Of a stretch of 19,219 nucleotides of DNA, positions 1 to 8,935 are shown piece by piece. The stretch lies in the NCBI GenBank assembly GCA_900617975.1, contig UZAE01012018.1, positions 1 through 19,219 on the forward strand, in the 5' to 3' direction. Made by a program: the position numbers and the translations under genes. The stretch is from Rodentolepis nana (taxonomy: Eukaryota; Platyhelminthes; Cestoda; Cyclophyllidea; Hymenolepididae). Below the pieces are notes generated by a model. The model was not told the origin of the DNA. It did not search any database and saw only the letters and a list, made by a program, of their open reading frames with translations. The first letter of the stretch is position 1; every line of letters begins with the position of its first letter.

Positions 1-510
1 AGAGGGGGAGGGAAAAGAACAGTGTTTCAAAGATGTAAAAGAGACAGAGGAACACAAAGGTAGAAATAAGGTGAGGTGAGTACTGTGGAAGAAGTCGAAT
101 ATGACATACAGTGGAGTGATGGTAGTTTGAAGTCAGAAGTCAACTATAGTCGGACCATAGTAGTTTGAAGTCAGAAGTCAACTGCCGGTTTACGGTGGGG
201 TGATGGTAGTTTGAAGTCAGAAAGCAACTGCCAGTGAGGGGTGATGGTAGTTTGAAGTGAGAAGTCAACTGCCAGTGCGGGTGATGGTAGTTTGAAGTGA
301 GAAGTCAACTGCCGCTTAGGGTGATGGTAGTTTGAAGTGAGAAGTTAACTGCCAGTTAATAAGTGATGGTAGTTTGAAGGTTGCCGGTTAATAGAACAAC
401 TGCCGGTTAATAGACTTTTTTGCCGTATGAGTATACGGTGCCCAGGGTGCACCACGTGGAGGTAAGTCTACCGCACACGCCCAGGGTGCACCACGTGGAG
501 GTAAGTCTAT
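1..510 (+). repeat. Dispersed repeat copy A (plus orientation, left end outside window)
   Basis: This stretch matches, in the same order, the reverse complements of the copies at 2791-3106, 5761-6069 and 11053-11373, and the plus-strand copy at 13095-13366. Shared landmarks are a purine-rich GAGACAGA..AACACAAAGG block near 40-60, TGAGTACTGT near 78, TCGAATATGACA near 95, TTTGAAGTCAGAAGTCAACTG near 125, GACTTTTTTGCC near 412 and a terminal block CCAGGGTGCACCACGTGGAG at about 441. The window opens inside the element, so its true left end is not visible. No convincing coding frame is present. I infer a non-autonomous mobile element of unknown class (SINE- or MITE-like). The middle and terminal parts of this copy have expanded into tandem units, described separately. 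Confidence 0.8.
118..405 (+). repeat. ~40-bp minisatellite inside repeat copy A
   Basis: About seven units begin at roughly 118, 153, 202, 243, 283, 323 and 365, each opening with a variant of GATGGTAGTTTGAAG followed by a GAAGTCAACTGCC block. The four later units are spaced 40-42 bp apart. The last unit is truncated and runs into two short ACTGCCGGTTAATAGA repeats. The other copies of the element in the window carry this segment only once, so the expansion happened within copy A. Confidence 0.85.
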
Positions 511-800
511 TGCACACCCCATGATACCTATCATAACGCCTGCCATTTGAAAGTACGTTGTCCAGGGTGCACCACGTGGAGGTAAGTCTATCGTATTCTT
601 AAGAATAATTGTTTAGAAAACCAGCAAGGGTTGAAAGTTGCCCAGGGTGCACCACGTGGAGGTAAGTCTATCGCACGCTGTCCAGGGTGCACCACGTGGA
701 GGTAAGTCTATCGCACACACCCCTCCGCTTCCAAATAAGATGTTGATAGTGAAGGCATATTTCCAGGGTGCACCACGTGGAGGTAAGTCTATCGCACACC
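441..800 (+). repeat. Array of six terminal units of the dispersed repeat
   Basis: Six near-identical blocks (CCAGGGTGCACCACGTGGAG followed by GTAAGTCTA) start at about 441, 480, 562, 641, 682 and 762. Spacings are therefore about 39, 82, 79, 41 and 80 bp, that is one or two steps of about 40 bp. Each unit carries the CCACGTGG palindrome and an AG|GTAAGT sequence identical to the consensus 5' splice site. Short open frames across the array only reflect the repetition and are not considered genes. Confidence 0.85.
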
Positions 801-876
801 CACTTGGCTCTCCCCTCAAATTTCAACCCTACACGGATGGGCATAACTATCATAAAGCCTGTCATTTGACATAAAT
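520..876 (-). repeat. Inverted head fragments of the repeat within and after the array
   Basis: Two segments, about 520-552 and 838-876, match the opposite end of the element (ATCAAAACGCCTGCCATTTG-type sequence). They lie in the orientation opposite to the surrounding tail units. In the intact minus-oriented copies this block always sits at the far end, about 300 bp from the tail. Copy A is therefore a composite of tail units and inverted head pieces, not a simple tandem array. Confidence 0.6.
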
Positions 877-1415
877 GCAAATATATAAATATATGTCTAA
901 ACTATGAAAATGAACCCATGGTAGGGTGAAAGATTAAGCTATAGCGCTATCGCAGAATTGTTAAGTTTTCTTCACATCTTTAATTTTATTAATTTGTGAT
1001 AAACTATAGTTCTCAAGTTGTTGTCTCCCGATGGAAAGTAATCGTTTAGTTCGACACCTCTCCAATTTCCACTTTATTTCTCCGTGTCTTTTGAAAGCCA
1101 GTTAGCCTGTTCGAACAATCTCCTCCGTTAAACAAATAAAAGCGTGGATGGGAACCGCACTTGGACTAATTAGCTTCTAATTGGCTGGATTAAAGGTCTC
1201 TTATCCTCATCAAATCCGTGTGTCGTTCATCTTATAAGTTGAGAATCTTAAATAACTTTACCTATTTCCAACTTTCAATATTTCATCAAAGGGTAGGATG
1301 TTTTCTATTTACGTATCTCACAAATTCTTCCCATCAATAAATTTCCCAGAGTTCAGAGAGGAGAAAATTCGGGAAATAATCCATTGCAAACTCACCCTCA
1401 TCCGCATACAGACAC

Positions 1416-1452
<37 letters not shown>

Positions 1453-2790
1453 GTGCACTTTGGACCTGCACACAGTCTATCGCATAACACCCTGACTCAC
1501 AATTGGTCGCTAACTGAAAATTTGAGGAGAAGAAAAAGCATTGAATTTCAAGCTCAATTTTTTTTGGAGAAAATGAGGCGTATCGCGTCCACCAAAATCT
1601 TGAAAGTCCCAGAAATCTGGAAATGAATGCAATTATTGAATAGAGGTATCATCTTAATCTGGATTTGATTGATGGAAAAAGTGAGTTAATTTTTGCTCTA
1701 CAATTTTAATACTACCCCAGTGGTCTTGTTGGAAGCTCTTAGCAACAGGACTCTAATGCCTCCAGCACCTCAAGAAGCATATCGCATACCATTTAAGTAG
1801 GGATAAGGAAAGAAGAGTTAGTCAAACATTGGCTAGTACCGAAGAAATGTAAGAATTTACCTCCATTATTGGAACGAAGCAAGGCTTTCAAGCGCGTAAT
1901 TGGAAGGGGAGACTATTTTGGTACCTAGTATGGGAGATGTATTCGTGAATGCATTCCATTAGATAATTCTTGATGAAATCTCTACGCCATTCCAACGACA
2001 GCTCAGGTCATACTAATGTACAGTCTGATTAAGTTAGTAAGCATATATTAGAATAGTTTTCGTCTATCAATCCAACTGTATAAATAGTGTTAATTACTTG
2101 CATTTGAGTAAGAACACTTATGAATTCTCATTTTCCGATTTCTAATTTGGGCTCAATTTTATAAAAGAGGTTATCTTTGAACTTCTGTCAACCCTACGCA
2201 CCAATGGTAACCAAACAAGGTATTTGGCAACTTAAATTGACTTCACTATGGATCACTAAATGTTAACTATCGTAAGGCATAAATAATCATATTAATTAGT
2301 GCCTTTTGTGTTCCAAAAAATTGAATTTGGTACTGAAGTAGCTATTATGAAGAGCATTTTTGTACATCAATTCCTTCGAAGCTTTGTGGAGAATCCAAGC
2401 TCCGATATTAGGTATACACTTAACTGATTGATGAGCAAAGGTTATATTTGTGTCTGGCTTTCTAATGAGCTCAAATTAATTTGTGTCAAAGCACAATTTA
2501 CATGTACCTGCCCTTTGTCCCCTCAACTCGTGTTCAACTCCACTAGATATGCCCGACTAAAGCTGCATTTTTTGTAACAACTTCACTTGTGTACACGCGA
2601 TTTTTTTTTGTCAACTGAAATGCAAAATTTAAATCAGAGTGACATATGCTGTGGCATTCGTGACGTCGTGGCAAAGTTTTGCATCTAAGGTTTTTTGCCA
2701 TATTTTTTGCTTGCTTGTTGCAGTCCATTTTTATTTCCCTCCTATTCGAATGAGATGATAAAGTAAAAAAATAACTCTGCAAATTGATGT
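877..2790. other. Intergenic DNA, no gene recognised
   Basis: This AT-rich stretch has only short chance open frames with no recognisable protein similarity. It contains a CA microsatellite, listed separately. I see no RNA gene or exon series that I can support. Confidence 0.6.
1409..1450 (+). repeat. (CA)n microsatellite
   Basis: An almost pure CA/AC dinucleotide run, interrupted by a single CG step near 1419 and ended by CGCAGTG. It is responsible for the His/Thr-rich open frames on the plus strand here, which I do not regard as genes. Confidence 0.95.
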
Positions 2791-3106
2791 TAGACTTACC
2801 TCCACGTGGTGCACCCTGGGCAACGTATACTCATACGGCAAAAAAGTCTATTAACCGGTAGTTGACTTCTGAATTCAAAATACCATGGCACGACTGCTTG
2901 TCATATTCGATCGCTTTCACAGTACTCATCTTACCCTTTTCTCTGCCTTTGTGTTTGTCTGCCTCTTTTACATCTGTGAATCGCTCTTCTGTTCCCCACC
3001 CCTCGACTTTCTGCTACTTTGATGAACCTTCCCTCTGTGAAGCCCGAAGTCAACTAAAGGACTAATGATAGCTATCAAAACGCCTGCCATTTGAAATAAA
3101 TAAATG
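2791..3106 (-). repeat. Dispersed repeat copy B (minus orientation)
   Basis: On the plus strand this reads from the reverse complement of the tail (AGACTTACCTCCACGTGGTG) through CAACGTATACTCATACGGC, TCTGCCTTTGTGTTTGTCTG, GAAGCCCGAAGTCAACTAAA and GATAGCTATC to CGCCTGCCATTTGAAATAAA. It is one of the most complete single-unit copies, about 316 bp, and serves as a reference for the family. Both ends are shared with copies D and E, which defines the element boundaries approximately. An open frame on the plus strand inside it is a by-product. Confidence 0.85.
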
Positions 3107-4610
3107 TTAGTTTCCTTTTCGAACACTTGCCCTAAAGAATTTCCCGTCTCCAGAAATTATTAAGTAGAATTAAGCATTTGCCATACTTAATAATTTGTCA
3201 TTCGATATCAAATTACACAATCAATCGAAAAATCAATATGCCACGAAGTTTTATTTAGTTTTCCAAAAACCGGAGCAAGGAGACTGTCACCAAATGTGGT
3301 CTAAAGGCAAATAGAGCATGGGTGGTTTGAATTCAAGGTCAAATTGAGGTAAACATACGTCTCCATACGCCTCACCTTTGTACTCTAAAAAGTAGATTGG
3401 TTCAAGTCCAAGTAAACACTGTGTGTGAAAAAAATGCCAGAATGCTTACCAATTTTGTATTTATTAGAGTTGCTGCATTGTTTTGCATAGTTTGAAGGTT
3501 TCACAGATGGCCTAGAGGCGTTAAATGAGTACTATAAGCTCTATTACAGAAATGGTGTATGCGGTAGCATGTTATCGCTTGATATTAGCATGTACCTTAA
3601 TTATCATGAACTCAAAAATACCGCCCCATTTAGCCATTTAGAGCAAAATTAATGACTAGCTAAATGACAAATAACAAAATTACCTGATCAAACAGGATTC
3701 TATTTCAACTTGCAACCATGTATTTGGCAAAAAATATTGTTACCCATATTAATTTTCTCTAACTGTCACTAAAAAATTTGCTTTTGGGGGGGGGGGTGGT
3801 ACTTGTAGATGCTCTATTCTGATTTGAAAATTTTTGAATAGAGATCTGTTTCAAATGATAAATGTTTACCATGTGTGGGATTTCAATGACATAACGGCTC
3901 AGGTAAATATAAGGCGATTGGTTAACAAATCATGCTCGAAATGCCATTCAATTACATCACTGCAAAACGAGAATGTTTAGCCAGATGAGTATCTCACTAT
4001 TGTTTAAGCGAAACTATTAACTTGCAAAGCTAGCTATAATCTACTTAAGGATTGGATATCTCACTAAAACCAAGTTTCATGTTGTTGTAGGTATTGATAG
4101 TTTAAATCAGACTACCTATCTCAACACAATCAATACGAAACTTCAATTAGAACTAGGCTCTGTGTGTACGCATCTCATTGGTTACTTATAAATAAAAATA
4201 TTTTAATATTGGAACCAAAGTTCAAATTTTTTTTCTGAGTTATTTTTCAAAAGGCAGATCTCACACATAGCTCCGTTTTACCTAACTGGCAACCCATTAA
4301 AGGATAAAAGTTAATTTAATCCCTTAATACTTTAATCAATAATAGCTCTGTAAACTTTACGAAATCGGAATTATTTAAAATTCTTGTCCATTTAAATAGT
4401 CCTTACCTATTTCTCCATGGTCAAATGATTCCAAATTCACTTGAAAATAAGGATTATTCAGCTAATACTACTGTGCAACAACACATCACATACTTCTCGG
4501 TATTCACTGTTATTCTTGGTGTGTTGTTTAATAAAATAGCAATAATAATACTAATTATAATAACTCTTCATGAAGTTAAGAAGAATATTAATCAGAGTTT
4601 ATATCTAAAT
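3107..4610. other. Intergenic AT-rich DNA with an 11-G run
   Basis: No gene is recognised. The only notable low-complexity feature is an uninterrupted run of 11 G at 3786-3796 on the plus strand, likely to be length-variable. Confidence 0.6.
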
Positions 4611-4782
4611 CACTCGTCTTACCTTTTCTCTGCGTTTGTGTCCTTCTGTCTCTTTACATCTTAGAACCACTCTTCCCGCCCTCTCAAATTTTTTCACTTT
4701 GATGTTCCTCCCCTCTGCGAAGCCCGAAGTCTGCTAAAGGGCTAATGGCAACAATCAAAACGCCTACATTTGAAATAAATCA
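4611..4782 (-). repeat. Dispersed repeat copy C, truncated
   Basis: This matches the head-side half of copies B, D and E: a CTTACCTTTTCTCTGCGTTTG block, an ACTTTGATGTTCCTCCCCTC block, GAAGCCCGAAGTCTGCTAAA and CGCCTACATTTGAAATAAAT. The tail half with the CCACGTGG palindrome is missing; the sequence before 4611 does not match the family. It is an old, one-ended truncated insertion. Confidence 0.75.
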
Positions 4783-5760
4783 ACATCTAAATCACCTGGA
4801 CATAGGCTTATATTATGCCTATACTTTTTTCATTTAAGTATCTTTAACCTAAAAATAATATCGAAGATTGCGGGGATGTATAGCATTACACATTTGAGTT
4901 TAAGTCCCCGAAATCAAAATCACTGCGGACCAGCTATTTCGGCCCCAAGACCTTCAAATAACGATCTTTGGAGCTATGTATCGAACCCTATTATGCTAAT
5001 ATCAGGTTCCAAGAGGACGAGGACTTCCCTTCTTCCATATATGTATTGTCTCGCCTTTCACAAATTAATTCAAATGCGTCTGAGAGTTACAGTCAAAGTT
5101 TTAACATTTATTACCTTTTTTGTAATTTACTGAACTATAAATTAGAATAAGTTTCAAACTTACAATGACCTAAAAATTGTTTGTGGAATCTGATTCAATC
5201 CCTGTATTAAATTTGAAGTAAAAATTTTTTCTGGAATAAATATGAGCTTTTCATATCTACTTTGACCTCACATCTCGCATCAGTTTATTTCTAGCGTGAA
5301 GTTTTCAAAAGGTCAAAGTGATCAGAAGATGCGATAAAAATGCATATTTTTATTTATTATAAGATGCTGTGCGCATTGAAATTTCTTGAACAAGAACCAT
5401 CAATTCAACTCCAATGACCTCTGCATTTGCTTTCAGTTGAATGAGAAATGCCCACAAATTAGCACATTTGATGTCAGTTGAGAATTATTTCGCTGACATA
5501 TCTCGCTATTTTTGGTTCACTTTATTCCAATTTAGAATTTTTAACGGTATAATCTGATTGTGTGCAGTAGAAGCTATGCTTCTCTGCAGAAAAGACACTT
5601 CTCGCATGAGACATCATTAACTTGATCGATTACCAATATATTGATATTAGTAATTGATGATTCAATAAGTGGTCAATAACCAAACCTGTCATAACCACTG
5701 GATTCAACTTCATGAAGTGAATCTAACGTTTATTGAGTGGATCTGATTTGATAGTTGATG
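4783..5760. other. Intergenic DNA, no gene recognised
   Basis: Only short chance frames are seen. An exact 10-bp inverted repeat (ACTTTGACCT at 5260-5269 and AGGTCAAAGT at 5311-5320) is the only local structure I noted. Confidence 0.55.
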
Positions 5761-6069
5761 CATAGGGTGTGCATAGACTTACCTCCACGTGGTGCACCCT
5801 GGGCAACGTATACTCATAAGGCAAAAAAGTCTATTATTCGGCAGTTGACTTCTCACTTCTAACTACTATGACCCGACAATCTGTCAAATTAAAACACTCC
5901 ACAGTACTCACCTTACCTTTTCTCTACCTTTGTGTTTGTCTGTCTGCCTAATCCTAACCCTCCTCTCGAATTTTTCCCACTTTAATGTTTCTCCCCTCTG
6001 TGGGGCCCGAAGTCAGCTAAAGGGCTGATGATAACTATCGAAATGCCTGCCATTTGAAATAAATAAATA
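5761..6069 (-). repeat. Dispersed repeat copy D (minus orientation)
   Basis: The segment runs on the plus strand from GTGTGCATAGACTTACCTCC through the CCACGTGG palindrome, ACGTATACTCATAAGGC, a pyrimidine-rich middle, GGCCCGAAGTCAGCTAAAGG and ATGCCTGCCATTTGAAATAA. It is nearly full length and collinear with copies B and E. The GTGTGC preceding the tail is also present after the tail units of copy A, so the real tail end lies a little beyond GTAAGTCTA. Confidence 0.85.
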
Positions 6070-7019
6070 GTTGGTGCATAAAATGCTTTGCTCCTTTGAT
6101 AATTTAGGGCATCACTGCAAATGTCCATGAACAGGAAGAATATATGATGAGACAGATGCGTTGCCATAAGATTTATCGTCATTAATTCCACTTACTTATT
6201 TTTGTTAATTATGAACTAAATAATAAAGGTACAATTCATAATTGTATTTCTTAGAAGTGGAATAGTAAAACAGTATTCAATAACTCTAAAGGAAAGTTTC
6301 TATTGTTTCATCCTATATTCAATAAATTTGGCAACACTTGAAGGTAAATTAGTGAGGTTGAAGTAACAAGAAAAGAAATTTTACAAAAAATTAAAATGAG
6401 TGCTTTTTACTCAGTCATGAGTGGATTCTAAATTACATTTTCTGCCTTAGATAACGCAAATATTTGAAATTGCAAATTCACATCTATTCTGTCTCTGCAA
6501 ATAATTTCTGTATTTTTTAAATCTATTTCACTGATTTTCGTTTACTACTAAGATTTCCTCTATTATTTACATTTATAAAGCGGCGTTTTTAATTTTTGTG
6601 ATCGTAATGAAAGTAAACACAAATGGTTAACTGAACACTAGATCTCTTCATAATTGTGAAGTTAGAAAGAATGCTTAACTTTTTGCAGCAAGATCATATT
6701 TAGCGACTTTGTCTAACATTTTGCTGTCAAACGAAATTTGATGGTATTTCCAAATAGTAGTGCACTTTTTCCCTGAAAAATAACTTGACCATGGTTGGCA
6801 TTTAAGTCTGCCTTGACCTTACTAAACGTCCCGTTTGAAATATGTAACTCGGAAGTTGTGAGAAAATAGACAGTTCTAAGTGTGCCAGTTACTTTCAGTT
6901 CAATCGATATCGATTTTAATCGTATCCCACGCAAAAAAGTCGATCAATATTTCGACTACTCATTTACATTCGCAAGCAATTGAAAATTCCACCACAATAT
7001 ACACAATTTCTTTTAGACC
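6070..7019. other. Intergenic DNA downstream of annexin gene 1
   Basis: This is AT-rich sequence with short chance frames on both strands and no recognisable gene. It follows the 3' end of the minus-strand annexin. Confidence 0.55.
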
Positions 7020-7025
7020 TTTATT
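7020..7025 (-). promoter_or_regulatory. Poly(A) signal of annexin gene 1
   Basis: AATAAA on the minus strand (TTTATT on the plus strand), about 130 nt downstream of the stop codon of annexin gene 1. No closer canonical hexamer is seen, so the 3' untranslated region is probably about 150 nt. Confidence 0.75.
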
Positions 7026-7153
7026 CATTATTTTATAAGAGAATAATCACACGAGAAAGGCTATACATTGCCTGAGTATTTATAAAAAAAATGAACGTAT
7101 AAAGTGATATAATCGATGACCTGTTGGGAGATTAGGTTTGTCTAGTTTTTTTC

Positions 7154-8935
7154 TCACTGATTAACAATAGCGAGAAGGAACTTTCTATAATCCCCTGAAG
7201 TGTCGCCTTTGATCATATCCTCCAATGATTTGCCATATTTGTTGTGAAAAACATCTTTAATATGGGCCAAATCAGTCTGAAATAGAGTAAATAAAGGACA
7301 TTTGTGTTTATCAAGGCCATAATTGTCTAAATTAATAAATAAATAAGGCGAAATGTATGTCTACCTCTGAATGCACAAGAACTAGGCGAATTAAATTATC
7401 GTCATTAGTTCCCATTCCCTTCATGCTCTTGTAGAACATTTCTGCAACTGTTTCGGCCCTATTTGTGGCAGTTTGCACCATAATAAAAATAAAAAAGAAG
7501 AATTAATTAATTAATTAATGCTGATAAGTAAGAGCATATCTAACATTTATTATGCCAATATTATATGTAAATTGAGTCAATAAATTTGAAAATATGAATT
7601 ATGTTTGTGCTGTTAATGAAACGCAGATATTTTATATAAAATAATAACAGTGGGATAAATGGCACATTTTTTATATTAATATAATGGGGGATATTGATGC
7701 AACTCGGCCTTATATTGGCAGTAACATTTCAGCCAAATTCGGAGTAGGAACTTACTAATTCGAATAAGTGCTGTTCTATAATCTCCCGAAGTTTCCTTTG
7801 TAATAGCTTTAATTAAATTGTGGCCATAATGCTGCAAATAAAAAACAGTAAATGACTTCTCAGTATATCTTTTCGATTGAATAATCAGTTGGAAGAACTT
7901 CTCACATCAACGTAGAAATTGTCAACTTTACGAAGATGCTCCCAGCTTCGATTGCCAATAATTCGAGTGAAGGCGCTTTCATCAGTTCCGCTTCGCCTGA
8001 GGACAAATTAAAACAGAAAATTAGTAATTTTGTCGAAGTATATTAAACCAAATCATTTTTTGCAGTATTCTCTTACGCTTCACCCGCTTTGTAGAGGTCA
8101 AATGAATCGATCTTGGCTTGTGCTTCATCACAACCCTCCTCACGACATGCCTGAAGCAGGGCAACCAGAAGCTTTTGAAAGTCTCCGGAAGTGTCACTCC
8201 TAATGTCTTTCTCCAGATCCCTATCTGTAAAGGGGTTACGTTGATATTTCTCAGTAAGAGTTTGACTAAATCTATCCATAATGCTTACTCTTCTTCTTCT
8301 TCAACTCCAAAACTGAAATACGGAAATTTGAAGATGCATTTCACTTTCAAAGTGTGAATTTTTAACTGTGCACACAGTTGAATAGACTTACCGTCTAGGT
8401 AGGCTGCTCTGATTTCCACTATTTCTTCTGGAGTAGCCGTGCAGAGAACATCGATGAGCATCAATTCATCGGTGCCTGCCCTGTCGATGGCCTTGAACAG
8501 CGCGGTAGCATTAACATGGGCCCTATCATTGAAAGACCACAGAACTGCCTGTTCAAATCTCCCGCTTAGCTCACTCTTCAACTCCTTCAAAAGATCCTAT
8601 GGGGCAGTGAAATCAGATTCAGTACAAAGTCCCCCATGGCATGTATTTAAGTGGGCAAATTTAACACAAAAAAGTCACCTTTCCGAATTGGGCCTTATAG
8701 GTTGACATAATGTCTAGCCTTTGCGCTGCTGAGCGATAGGCGAGAATGTCAATTATTGCCTTTTCATCGGTTCCTTTAAAACATAAGAATGGAAGCAACT
8801 TTCAAGATCAATTAATGTGTCTTCGGTGTGGGTTAAGTAATATATTTATGACTTGCCGATTCCCTTCATAGCCTTCTCCAAGGCCTTACAATCCTCAACG
8901 GCATTGAAGTTTCCAAACGGTTTGATGCAAGCCAT
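7154..8935 (-). CDS. Annexin gene 1 (nine coding exons, 317 aa)
   Basis: Annexins bind acidic phospholipid membranes in a calcium-dependent way. Coding exons in reading order are 8935-8857, 8773-8679, 8596-8392, 8312-8289, 8224-8077, 7996-7906, 7831-7756, 7477-7365 and 7276-7154 (954 nt, stop TGA). The protein begins [10 protein letters not shown] and ends LLAIVNQ. It has no signal peptide or membrane segment. Four annexin repeats follow a very short N-terminus. Type-II calcium sites G-x-G-T plus an acidic residue 39 positions after the T appear in repeat I (T28/E67), III (T188/E227) and IV (T263/D302). Repeat II (T100) has its acidic partner at D145, displaced by the 24-nt microexon. Intron 1 is GC-AG, and the expected acceptor of intron 7 reads GG; both are listed separately. 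The ATG directly follows a strong acceptor (TCTCATTGCAG), so a noncoding upstream exon or spliced-leader addition is likely. All exon joins are inferred by comparison with annexin gene 2. Family assignment is secure; the specific subtype is not. Confidence 0.93.
7478..7755 (-). other. Intron 7 of annexin gene 1 lacking an AG acceptor
   Basis: The donor is canonical (ATTA|GTAAGT at 7755). The acceptor predicted from gene 2, which has the same 113-nt exon 8 and phase, falls at 7478. There the minus strand reads TTATTATGG|TGCAAACT after a good pyrimidine tract, so the intron ends GG. One base (7479, plus-strand C instead of T) separates it from AG. A (TTAA)n run at 7501-7518 lies just upstream of the tract. 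Confidence 0.7.
8289..8312 (-). other. 24-nt microexon of annexin gene 1
   Basis: A TTTCAG acceptor and a GTAAGC donor bracket exactly 24 nt with phase 1 on both sides. It encodes V-L-E-L-K-K-K-K and completes an N codon with the next exon. It joins AAYLD to the [13 protein letters not shown] block of repeat II and sits at the same place, length and phase as the microexon of gene 2. Skipping it keeps the frame. Confidence 0.85.
8774..8856 (-). other. GC-AG intron 1 of annexin gene 1
   Basis: Exon 1 ends ...AAG GGA ATC G and is followed by GCAAGT. Exon 2 begins GA ACC GAT GAA, giving K-G-I-G-T-D-E, the calcium loop of repeat I. The frame and homology allow no GT donor here. Gene 2 has GTAAGT at the identical position. 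The donor context G|GCAAGT is the usual strong context of the known GC-AG intron class. Confidence 0.85.

Noticed and set aside
118..800. CRISPR array, suggested by the regular 40-bp spacing
   Set aside because: The units are adjacent tandem variants without unique spacers, and the window is eukaryotic with spliced genes.
613..880. Overlapping open frames encoding repeated DLPPRGAPW-type peptides
   Set aside because: They are produced by the tandem tail units of the dispersed repeat on either strand, with no start context or domain.
1298..1626. Open frames with poly-Thr/His tracts
   Set aside because: They are translations of the CA microsatellite, not genes.
4425..5150. Short plus-strand open frames, one with a hydrophobic stretch
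   Set aside because: They are AT-rich chance frames without splice partners or recognisable similarity, and part overlaps repeat copy C.
7441..7760. Alternative structure for intron 7 of gene 1: donor one codon later (AGTAA|GTTCC) joined to the AG at 7460-7459
   Set aside because: It is in frame but uses a weak donor and an acceptor without a pyrimidine tract, and it removes residues conserved in length between repeats III and IV of the paralog and other annexins.
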